Assembly (NCBI RefSeq): GCF_002532075.1
Contig: NZ_LYXE01000114.1
Coordinates: 1 to 40,222, forward strand
Length of the DNA stretch: 40,222 nt
DNA from: Candidatus Chloroploca asiatica
Lineage (GTDB): Bacteria > Chloroflexota > Chloroflexia > Chloroflexales > Chloroflexaceae
Direction: 5' to 3'
Shown: positions 33,901 to 40,222 of the stretch, piece by piece
How positions within the stretch are numbered: position 1 is the first letter of the stretch
Layout of the letters: every line of letters starts with the position of its first letter
The notes under the pieces: generated by a model
What the model was told of the DNA's origin: nothing
What the model saw: only the letters and a program-made list of their open reading frames with translations
Databases searched by the model: none
Made by a program: the position numbers and the translations under genes

Positions 33901-35146
33901 GCATACGATGGGCACCATCGTTGGATCCGATGGCATTGGAGTAGCGCCAGCTGCCCGTTGGATTGCGGCCAAAGGCTGCGCTGGAACCGGATGTCAGGAT
34001 ATTGATCTGCTTGCCAGTGCCGAATGGTTGCTTGCCCCCTATCCAGCGTTCACTGGCCCGGCGGCCGCAAACCCTGACATGCGCCCAAGGGTGGTCAATA
34101 ACTCCTGGGGTGGTGCAGGCGGACGTCCACTCTTTGAGCACATTGTTTCAGTCTGGCGTGCAGCCGGAATCTTTCCGGCCTTTGCGGCAGGCAACTGTGG
34201 TGTTGCTGCGCGGGGCTGTCAACGTATTGGTGACGGAAGCATCGGCTCACCGGGCGACTATGCCGAGAGTTTCGCCTCGGGCGCAACCTATGCCAACGAT
34301 GCGCTCGCTGATTTCAGCAGCCGGGGTCCATCGTTACTGACCCCCAACACCAAACCCGATCTTTGTGCGCCCGGGCATGATATCGAGTCGAGTATCCCGG
34401 GTGGAAGCACACTACGCTTGTCAGGCACATCAATGGCTAGCCCCCACACCGCCGGGACGGTGGCGCTCATCCTCGCTACGCGGCCGGGGTTGGACGTTGA
34501 CCAGATCGAAGCGATCTTACGGGGTACGGCCACCGACCTCGGCCCAAGTGGGCCAGATCCATCTTTTGGCTATGGCTTGCTCAATGCCTATGCGGCAGTG
34601 CGAGCAGCCCAGAACGGTATGGCATGGGTTCGTCTTCCGCAGACCTCTGCGCTGATTTACCCAGGTTATGAGCTTAGCCTGCCTATTACCTTTGACGCCC
34701 GTGGGCTCCCCGCAGGGCGGTACCAGGCGACCCTTCTGGTACACAGTGATGACCCCAGTCAGTCCGAAAGTCGGATCCAGTTACAACTCTCAGTCCAGGC
34801 CTCTGCCCAGAAACAACGGGTGTTGATCTCGCATGTGACAGCCTCTGGGATGTTGGTGCGCTGGAGCGCCCCGGATGGGAAGATCGCCCGCCTGGAATAT
34901 GCTCTAGACGCAGACGGACCATGGAACCATCTGGCTGGCGTAAGTGGATCCGTCGCCGGCGAAACGTTCCTAGTTTTGCGAGGGCTGCAATCCGACACAA
35001 CCTACTACCTTCGGTTGATTGCCGTTGATGGAAGGGTCGAAGATAACCGAGGTCGCTACTACCAGGTCACTACGAGCCCGCCGTTACCGTTTGGAGTCAT
35101 CAAGGAGTCGTCATACGCCGTCTATCTGCCACTGATGCAGCGCTGA
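30914..35146 (+). CDS. secreted Kelch-repeat / subtilase (S8) fusion protein
   Basis: This gene encodes 1410 residues. The ATG at 30914 follows GGAGGGA. A signal peptide (1-30) is followed by 12 Kelch-type repeats (about 33-616; L-F-G-G ... D-T-W-x-W-D-G), enough for two six-bladed propellers. Then come a PKD-like domain (about 626-715), a second beta domain (about 720-760), an I9-like propeptide (about 803-905) and a peptidase S8 domain with Asp948 (G-L-D-T-G-V), His994 (G-H-G-T-H-T-M-G) and Ser1173 (G-T-S-M-A-S-P-H). A fibronectin-III-like domain (about 1297-1390) and a tail ending A-V-Y-L-P-L-M-Q-R follow. The triad looks intact, so this should be an active secreted serine protease with an inhibitory propeptide. 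An internal propeptide-protease behind propellers is an unusual order. It is probably co-transcribed with both neighbours. Confidence 0.85.
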   Translation: MHLFRRSQLYLMAALLLTLLPITGLPAQAAAEAPWQPAAPVARRDHTIAAAANRVFLFGGFAASGTQRHLNDLWSWDGSTWRLIAQEGPPPRRRAAIAYDAARGELVLFGGWNGNSELGDTWIWNGASWSQRILTPAPPARQYHAMAYDAARQQVVLFGGSGGGELSDTWIWNGASWTKHTQTQLPLARQQHALAYDAVHAQVVLFGGLSGSTRLEDTWVWDGTSWGLQASVAGPAARTGLVLATSARGVLLFSGDDGTNLRNDLWEWDGEAWRQATDSPGPAARVGSAGAFLADNQQVILFGGSGMSSLLADTWAWDGVTWSIKPGQLTPSVRSQHALVDDTARGQIMLFGGTDGNNALADTWTWEAAAGWQQRTPGQAPSPRFGHALAYDPLRERVIFFGGFNTTSRNDTWEWDGLTWIQRAPPRSPPPRWGHTLTYDTARGRLLLFGGASSTTGFYSDLWEWDGTTWTQLTTSQPPPARRNHAATYDSLRSRLIIVGGYQLSGSTPTYFDDTWEWDGATWIERNPLTRPPGRFGHTLVYQRAQRRTILVGGSGATTIPDTVWAWDGINWQPLNAGSVPQARSFHASTYQSATCRTLLFGGMGSEALADTWQQTAAVCTPAPTAQIDSLDPNPANRSEDTITLIGSGTVALGTGLSITSYRWLLDGRTMLGSTAMITVSGSTLAVGNYTVSMEIQDSAGVWSSPVTRTLQIIDHPNLTVSLEDISATLVSGEQTERTLTIGNTGGSPLNVQLSLMVGAAATASMGEYPTPERTTISLPRVSSLTPGLDPRLRPFVTAQSSGHATFLIFMDRVADLAPAYQITNWRDRGRFVVQRLQQVATESQTSILAYLQHQQELGAVSSYRSFYSLNAVAVTGDAETLRHLLTEPTIIAITISEVFSLPTAALAPAQVVAQTSGVRWNISRIGADRVWTELGLRGEGVVVGGLDTGVAYEHPLLRQNYRGLQPDGSYDHTYSWFDPTDTFPNSPGDNQGHGTHTMGTIVGSDGIGVAPAARWIAAKGCAGTGCQDIDLLASAEWLLAPYPAFTGPAAANPDMRPRVVNNSWGGAGGRPLFEHIVSVWRAAGIFPAFAAGNCGVAARGCQRIGDGSIGSPGDYAESFASGATYANDALADFSSRGPSLLTPNTKPDLCAPGHDIESSIPGGSTLRLSGTSMASPHTAGTVALILATRPGLDVDQIEAILRGTATDLGPSGPDPSFGYGLLNAYAAVRAAQNGMAWVRLPQTSALIYPGYELSLPITFDARGLPAGRYQATLLVHSDDPSQSESRIQLQLSVQASAQKQRVLISHVTASGMLVRWSAPDGKIARLEYALDADGPWNHLAGVSGSVAGETFLVLRGLQSDTTYYLRLIAVDGRVEDNRGRYYQVTTSPPLPFGVIKESSYAVYLPLMQR

Positions 35147-35178
35147 ATGTTGCCGAGAGACAATCCAAGGAGAACACC

Positions 35179-38100
35179 ATGTCATCCACTTCTTCGCACG
35201 CTCACTGGTTCATATGTCTATTGATCGTGGTCATGTTCGCAGGTGGGGCTCTCGGAAGCGCCCCGCAGGTAGTGGCACAGAATCCAAAGCCCGCCGACAC
35301 CAACTTGATCCTGTCTGGCCAGATCAACCTCGCCCCAAGCGTATACGTCTTCGCCCAGAGCAGCACCGCTTTTGGGATCTACTATCTCAACGGCAGCGAT
35401 TGGCAGTTGATTACCTCGATTCCAGTCAGTGCGGTCACCGTGGACAGCGTACATGCCAAACTCTCGCCAAACGGGGCCAACGTCGCATACATGGTGACAG
35501 ATGGCGATACGGGTAATAGTGCACTCTACACCTCAAACCGCTTCGGCATCGGGATCACGCTGGTCTACAGTAGCGTCGAGCCCAGCATGGCCGTGACGTC
35601 ATTTGCTTGGCGCGGGGACGACCAGGTCGCTTACACCCTCAAGCGCGGGCCGTTCGCCGCCGAAGCCAGCAATGGCACCGCCGCCAATCCTGCGGAACAG
35701 GCCGCCGATAGCCCCTACGCGGGTGAAGTCTGGCTGAGTAGCTTGGATGGGATCGAGCAAACCCAAGTCGTGAGCCAAACGGCTGGCCTGGTCATCGGCA
35801 GCCTCGATGCGAACGCGCCGATCTACTACACGGCGGTCAATACCCAGACCGAGACGTTGATCGGCCTCAACAGCATCGCCGCTGACGGGAGCATCGCCGA
35901 ACTCTTCCGCACCCAGGTGGACGAGCAAGGGCAAGGCACGGTGTACCACTCCTTCGATCTCGTCCAGACCGCACCAGGGGTGAGCAAGCTTGCGATGGTT
36001 CACACCGCAAGCGCAGGTGATAGCCCCTTCATGGTTGCGAGTACCTTGAGTACGGCCAATCTGGATGGCTCGAATGTACAGTCAGTGCTTAACTCTGACG
36101 GGCTTATTCAATCTGCGCAATGGTCGCCTAAGGGCAGCAAAGTCGCCTATGTGACTGCTCAGGCTCAACTCTTCACGTTTGATCTAGCCACAACCAGCGA
36201 CACCCTGGTTGGTAGCGGAGTTCAAAGCGCAATTCAGTGGGCATCTGACGAAGTGGGTATCGTAACAGTTGCTGCGCTTGATAGTGCGACCACACCCTTT
36301 GTGCATGGCGCATCAATGCTGGCCTTAAATGGGCAGGAACTTGGCACCCTCTCAACCAATGCCACGATTCAATCTACGCGCACCCAGGAATTTCGTATTC
36401 CAAGCACCGTACCCTTCATTCATCAAGTCTACGATACGATGGATAACGTTGGCGGCTATTGGTCGTGTGGGCCGACATCAGCGGCAATGGTTCTCGCCTA
36501 CGCTGGGTTGCTGCCAGCACGATCTGATACGGTCAATCCACAGAGCCAAATGGTCAACGGAAGGATGATCAAGGGACCAGTAGGGCAGCGTACCAGTCCG
36601 TATGGGTGGTACATCTCTGAAGATTTTACGAATGCCAGAGGTCATCGATTCAACAACCCTGGAAATGACAGTGATTCTCGATGGTTCTACAAGCAGGATA
36701 TCAAAGGGTTACACGGTGCTGCTACGCGTGGTGGATTGGCAAGCATTGAGTGGATACGGGCTAATATCATGATCCCGTTCGGTGTGGATTATTTTGTCCC
36801 CCAGAATGCCAATTTAAACACTGTGGTTGCGGCGCTTGATCGCGGCAATCCGGTAGTTATACATTCCACGAACAAGGGACATCTGATGGTCGCCGTTGGC
36901 TATAATCGCTATAGTAACGGCGATGTTCGTCTCGTAGTAAACGACCCCTTTGGTCGCGAGATAAACGGGAATTACTATACCAATGGGGGGTATCCGAACA
37001 CAGAAGGATCGTATATCGAGTACACATGGGCGCAGTTCCCGGTGACTCATATGCTAGAGGCAAGAGTCAGTGAGCGGATTATTCGTCCTGACCAGTGGCG
37101 GGGAGAGTATTATAACAACACGAACCTCTCTGGCACGCCTGCACTGGTGCGTGGTGACGACGCCATCAACTTCGACTGGGGCAGCGGCAGCCCGCAGGCC
37201 GGTGTGGTCAACGCCGACAACTTCTCGGTACGTTGGACCAGGGAAATCGATCTTCACTCTCACGCCGTCTACCGTTTCTCAACCTTCTCAGACGATGGCA
37301 TCCGACTGTTCATCAATGATCGTCCGGTGCTCAACCGCTGGGATAACCACGCACGTCTAGCAGTCCAGACCGACGTCTATCTCCGCGCAGGCAAGCACAA
37401 AATTAGGGTGGAGTACTACGAGGCATGGGGCGGGGCTACCGCTATCGTTAACTGGTGGATGGCTGGTTCCTCGCCCGATAATTGGACTGGCAGTTACTTC
37501 AACAACACGACGCTCAGTGGCGACCCGGTCTTTCTGCGCCAGGATCCCAGCATTAACTTTAACTGGGGCCGGGGCAGCCCCGGATCGGGCGTGAATAGCG
37601 ATAACTTCTCGGTACGCTGGACGCGCAGCCTGTACCTGCCCGGTGGTGCGTGGCGGTTCTATACGAGCAGTGACGATGGCAGTCGGGTCTTCCTGAACAA
37701 TAGCAGTCAGCCAGTCGTCAACCAGTGGTGGGATCATGGCGCACGAACCGAATACTCAGGCTACCAATACCTCAATGCTGGCAACCACGATGTGCGCGTT
37801 GAGTTCTACGAGCGTTGGGGCGACGCTTCAATGGCCTTCGGTTACCAGCCCAAGATCTGGGCCGAGTATTACGACCAGCCGAACCACCGTGGCACCAAGC
37901 GGACTGCCGTCCTCAGTTCTGTAGACCAAAACTGGTGGTGGGGCGGGCCGCATAGTGCGTGGTGGCAGACTCAGGATAGATTCTCGACGCGCTATACCTG
38001 GCCAGTCAACTTAGCAGGGGGGGAATATAAGATCTGCGTCGACTCAGACGATGGCTTCCGGTTCTTTGTTGACGGACAGGTGAAGATTGACTATTGGCAA

Positions 38101-38439
38101 GATAATAATTCGCAGATCTGCCGAGTTGTGTCGATCAACGCAGGGTGGCGTACCTTCCGCATTGACCACTATGAGAACCAGGGTGGCGCACGCATACGGA
38201 TGACCTGGGGACGCAATAACGGAGTTTGGTACGGCGTTGCCCAACCATCGCTGCAGAACACTGACGAGGTGGTGTACATCACCGACGATCAGGCAGCGCT
38301 CGCGATAGTGACCCCGGCTACAGTAAACACAATGGAAGAATACTTCCAGTTGATGCATGAGCAGGGCACCCTAGGCCCGGGCATTGAAGCCACGGAGCAG
38401 TCATTTACCCAGATCTGGCTACCGCTAATTCAGCGCTAG
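35179..38439 (+). CDS. secreted propeller-like / C39-like peptidase / triple PA14 protein
   Basis: This gene encodes 1086 residues. The ATG at 35179 follows AAGGAG, 32 bases after the subtilase gene. A signal peptide (1-34) precedes a TolB/WD40-like beta-propeller portion (about 40-390; A-Q-W-S-P-K-G-S-K-V-A-Y). A C39-like cysteine peptidase domain (about 410-630) has Cys430 in S-C-G-P-T-S-A-A-M-V-L, His568 in G-H-L-M-V-A-V-G-Y and Asn588-Asp589 in N-D-P-F-G. Three PA14-type domains follow (about 635-764, 765-890 and 894-1015; W-R-G-E-Y-Y-N-N, F-S-V-R-W-T-R, S-D-D-G-I-R-L-F-I-N). The tail ends Q-I-W-L-P-L-I-Q-R. PA14 domains commonly bind glycans. The peptidase section has noticeably more A/T than its flanks, suggesting a transferred module. 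It is the last gene of the apparent operon. Confidence 0.85.
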   Translation: MSSTSSHAHWFICLLIVVMFAGGALGSAPQVVAQNPKPADTNLILSGQINLAPSVYVFAQSSTAFGIYYLNGSDWQLITSIPVSAVTVDSVHAKLSPNGANVAYMVTDGDTGNSALYTSNRFGIGITLVYSSVEPSMAVTSFAWRGDDQVAYTLKRGPFAAEASNGTAANPAEQAADSPYAGEVWLSSLDGIEQTQVVSQTAGLVIGSLDANAPIYYTAVNTQTETLIGLNSIAADGSIAELFRTQVDEQGQGTVYHSFDLVQTAPGVSKLAMVHTASAGDSPFMVASTLSTANLDGSNVQSVLNSDGLIQSAQWSPKGSKVAYVTAQAQLFTFDLATTSDTLVGSGVQSAIQWASDEVGIVTVAALDSATTPFVHGASMLALNGQELGTLSTNATIQSTRTQEFRIPSTVPFIHQVYDTMDNVGGYWSCGPTSAAMVLAYAGLLPARSDTVNPQSQMVNGRMIKGPVGQRTSPYGWYISEDFTNARGHRFNNPGNDSDSRWFYKQDIKGLHGAATRGGLASIEWIRANIMIPFGVDYFVPQNANLNTVVAALDRGNPVVIHSTNKGHLMVAVGYNRYSNGDVRLVVNDPFGREINGNYYTNGGYPNTEGSYIEYTWAQFPVTHMLEARVSERIIRPDQWRGEYYNNTNLSGTPALVRGDDAINFDWGSGSPQAGVVNADNFSVRWTREIDLHSHAVYRFSTFSDDGIRLFINDRPVLNRWDNHARLAVQTDVYLRAGKHKIRVEYYEAWGGATAIVNWWMAGSSPDNWTGSYFNNTTLSGDPVFLRQDPSINFNWGRGSPGSGVNSDNFSVRWTRSLYLPGGAWRFYTSSDDGSRVFLNNSSQPVVNQWWDHGARTEYSGYQYLNAGNHDVRVEFYERWGDASMAFGYQPKIWAEYYDQPNHRGTKRTAVLSSVDQNWWWGGPHSAWWQTQDRFSTRYTWPVNLAGGEYKICVDSDDGFRFFVDGQVKIDYWQDNNSQICRVVSINAGWRTFRIDHYENQGGARIRMTWGRNNGVWYGVAQPSLQNTDEVVYITDDQAALAIVTPATVNTMEEYFQLMHEQGTLGPGIEATEQSFTQIWLPLIQR

Positions 38440-38480
38440 CAGTCTGTCAAACCTCGTTTGATGAATAGGAAGAGTCTTTT

Positions 38481-38504
38481 TCGGGGAGGGCTTGTCCTCC
38501 CCGA
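38481..38504 (+). terminator. possible terminator hairpin after the PA14 protein gene
   Basis: CGGGGAGG and CCTCCCCG pair around GCTTGT, about 40 bases after the stop. A T-run (38477-38481) precedes rather than follows the stem, so it is not a textbook intrinsic terminator. A smaller TCAAAC-CTC-GTTTGA stem lies at 38447-38461. Confidence 0.35.
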
Positions 38505-38560
38505 AACCGTGGTACTTCACGCGAAGGTTCGAACAGAAAGTGGATCCCCTGAGTGGATTC

Positions 38561-38599
38561 GGGGCTCCCGGTCGAATCGGAACGGAAAACCCCAATAAG
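38561..38599 (+). repeat. Tn3-family terminal inverted repeat
   Basis: The sequence opens with GGGG, has GGAACGGAAAACCCC inside and ends in ATAAG, the form of Tn3-family 38-bp ends, with the GGGG side outward. It lies 15 bases beyond the 3' end of tnpA, as usual. The transposon therefore extends to the right. GATTC (38556-38560) would be the 5-bp target duplication; the other end is outside the window. Confidence 0.75.
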
Positions 38600-38613
38600 C
38601 GAAATCATGTACC

Positions 38614-39690
38614 TCAACCCTGACTCGTCGTCGTGGTGTTGAGCGGATGCCATGCGTTCTGGGTGATGGGTTCTTGGAGGGCGAAGGTGGAGCGGCCCAG
38701 GACATAGGTGAGCAGCGCGAGACGAGCTACGTCGCTGCCCAGTACCGCGTGGCCAGTGGCGCGAAGATGATCCAGGGCTTGCTCCATGGAGAGGGTGTTC
38801 CAGACAATGATCGCGTTCACCACGAGACCGAGCACCATAAACTGATCTTCTTGCCCTTCACGGTAGCGTTGGCGCAATTCACCCCGGTGCCCGTGGAAGA
38901 CCACCCGGACCAAGCGATGGCGGCCCTCGCCGCAGTTGCGTTGGGTCAAAATCCGTCGGCGGTACGCTTCGTCGTTGAGGTAGTTCAGGAGGAAGAGGGT
39001 CTTGATCACCTGCCCGAAATTATGGAACGTGCGTGCGATTTTTGTGGACTGATTGCCGCGCTGGAGGGTGCGCATCAGCGTTTCGATGTGGCAGGATCCC
39101 ATCGTCAGCGAACCAGCAATGCGCAGCATGTCGTCCCAGTGCTCGACGATGTGCTGAGGTCGGATACGATGGGTCGCCAGGTCGTTTAGCACGCCGTCGT
39201 CAGCTTCGCGGTCGATGCGCCAGAAGCGCACGCCGCCAATGTCGCGTAGCCGGGGCTGAACTGGAAGCCAAGCAGCCAGAGCAGTCCAAAGATGATATCG
39301 GTGTACGCTCTGGTGTCGGTCATAATCTCGCGGGCATGCAGTGGGGTCTGCTAGCCGAGCAGGACGCTGAGTAACACCAGGGGGTCACGTAGGTTGCCGG
39401 TGACAACCATGCCGTGCAGCCCACTATACTGATCGGCGGTAAGGTCGTAGAAGGTGATACCACGCTCCTTCCCGAAATACTCCGGGTTTGAGGCGGCATG
39501 CACGGTGCGCAAGGGCACCACGAAGCGTACCCCATCGGCGGAAGCGACCTCACCATTCCCCCACTGTGCTGGGTGAGCGGGAGCTGACGGTGGGCCTCAA
39601 CGAGTTGGGCATTGGCCTGCTGGAGCGTCTCGCTGCGCACAAAGTGCTGCTGCACCCAACGGAGCCGATCATCGTCGTGCGGCGGTAACC
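38614..39690 (-). pseudogene. tnpA: Tn3-family transposase, 3' part, broken
   Basis: The minus strand encodes about 360 C-terminal residues of a Tn3-type DDE transposase, which is normally near 1000 long. Recognisable parts are R-L-R-W-V-Q-Q-H-F, L-P-L-T-Q-H, E-Y-F-G-K-E-R-G-I-T-F-Y-D, E-I-M-T-D-T, F-Q-F-S-P, R-F-W-R-I-D-R and C-G-E-G-R-H with the catalytic Glu, then V-V-N-A-I-I-V-W-N-T. Three lesions break it: a two-base insertion near 39557-39572, an amber TAG at 39351-39353 where Gln is expected, and loss of one base in the G-run near 39252-39255. The 5' part is missing beyond about 39690, where a hairpin repeat begins. The enzyme cannot be made whole. Confidence 0.85.
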
Positions 39691-39805
39691 GGGCCGCCGT
39701 GGATGCGGGCAGGGCCGAATGATCACTGCCCGCATCCACGGTCCCGCCGGGCCTATCCGCCGCCCCCGCGTTCGAGCGGCTCGTCGCGCCACGCGGCGGG
39801 GTGTC
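39689..39805 (+). repeat. dispersed hairpin repeat, copy 2
   Basis: A perfect 16-bp stem is formed by CCGTGGATGCGGGCAG (39697-39712) and CTGCCCGCATCCACGG (39726-39741). CCCGCCGGG and the GGCTCGTCGCGCC / CACGCGGCGGGG blocks follow, matching 23001-23163 in order and orientation. It lies between the truncated tnpA and the DUF2726 gene, and may mark the joint where tnpA was lost. Confidence 0.55.
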
Positions 39806-39859
39806 AGCCAGTGGGTGCGCCCGGCTCATCGGGGTGCCTGGGCCTGATGGCACATGGGG

Positions 39860-40222
39860 CTACGCCTCGCCCGCTTCCACGCATGTCCCACACCTTGGGC
39901 AAAAGCGTGCGTCTGCGGTGAGTTCAGTATGACAGCCAGGACAGACGGGGTACGGTGGGGTACGTTGTGGTCGATCAGGCTGCGCCTGACTGGGCGCTCC
40001 ATGGGGGTGAGGCGCTCCGTTCCCGGTCGTGCTCGTGGACGCGGCATGGTGGGCACGGGGCGGCGCTGGCATCCGGGCGGTCGCCATGATCTGGGCGGCA
40101 AGCTGCGCGCGATCATAGGTGCGTTGCCAACGGACACGCAAGAGCGGCAACCCGATCGCGGCAAAGGTCGTGTCCACAAAGGCGTCCCGTTCCTGGCGAT
40201 CGCGACGCTGATGCGACGCATC
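39860..40222 (-). CDS. DUF2726-family protein, 3' part, with C-terminal zinc ribbon
   Basis: The minus strand frame is open to the window edge and gives the last 120 residues; the 5' part is outside. It opens with D-A-S-H-Q-R-R-D-R-Q-E-R-D-A-F-V-D and A-I-G-L-P-L-L-R-V-R, the core signature of DUF2726 proteins, which resemble restriction-endonuclease-like nucleases and are common in mobile and defence regions. A Pro/His-rich linker leads to a C-terminal zinc ribbon C-P-G-C ... C-P-R-C-G. The function is not established for the family. It sits beside the broken transposase and could be cargo of the Tn3 element or older flanking DNA. Confidence 0.65.
   Translation of the reverse strand, partial: DASHQRRDRQERDAFVDTTFAAIGLPLLRVRWQRTYDRAQLAAQIMATARMPAPPRAHHAASTSTTGNGAPHPHGAPSQAQPDRPQRTPPYPVCPGCHTELTADARFCPRCGTCVEAGEA

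Noticed and set aside
38481-38504. Canonical intrinsic terminator
   Set aside because: The stem is strong, but the T-run precedes it on the plus strand and becomes an A-run on the minus strand. It is kept only as a low-confidence terminator.
38647-39189. 180-residue plus-strand frame
   Set aside because: It is the complement of the Tn3 transposase C-terminal region, which has clear family motifs on the minus strand.

Overview
The window looks like a high-GC chromosome, plasmid or integrated-element segment from a filamentous or gliding member of the Chloroflexota, probably class Chloroflexia (Roseiflexus/Chloroflexus/Herpetosiphon-like). The inference rests on very large secreted proteins built from RCC1, Kelch, carboxypeptidase-regulatory and PA14 modules, on the recurring C-terminal tail of the type V-Y-L-P-L-V-R-R, and on Chloroflexia-like transfer genes. 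No 16S, tRNA or other taxonomic marker is present.

Region 1 (1-2240): two IS200/IS605 (IS1341)-type right ends face each other around a lipoprotein gene. One end (1-97, + strand) belongs to an element lying left of the window. The other (1909 to about 2200, - strand) belongs to a small element that has the end hairpin and an omegaRNA-like scaffold but no tnpB.

Region 2 (300-17886): some 13 co-directional, tightly packed genes form a type IV secretion / conjugation-like module. It contains a BNR-type lipoprotein, an NlpC/P60 cell-wall hydrolase lipoprotein, membrane-anchored beta-domain proteins, a polytopic TrbL/VirB6-like protein with a proline-rich tail, a VirB2-like pilin, a PrgI/VirB3-like protein, a VirB4 ATPase, a second lipoprotein, a Cys-cluster protein, a replication-relaxation family winged-helix protein and a VirD4/TraG-like coupling ATPase. 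Several ATGA or TGATG overlaps suggest translational coupling. No relaxase is visible.

Region 3 (17887-38439): four giant secreted proteins follow. The first two are paralogues that share their signal peptide, 14-repeat RCC1 blocks, carboxypeptidase-regulatory repeats and about 600 bp of conserved upstream DNA. The second paralogue has two 14-repeat blocks plus a C11 clostripain-like protease, and appears to start an operon. Next come a 12-repeat Kelch / S8 subtilase protein and a beta-propeller-like / C39-like cysteine peptidase / triple PA14 protein. All four end in the same short motif, [VI]-[YFW]-L-P-L-x-x-R. Together they look like a surface or secreted display-and-proteolysis system, possibly with a lineage-specific sorting tail.

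Region 4 (38440-40222): a Tn3-family transposon end (terminal inverted repeat at 38561-38599) carries a decayed tnpA on the minus strand with two frameshifts, one amber stop and a lost 5' half. Beyond it is a hairpin-bearing repeat also found at 23001, and then the 3' part of a DUF2726 gene with a C-terminal zinc ribbon that runs off the window.
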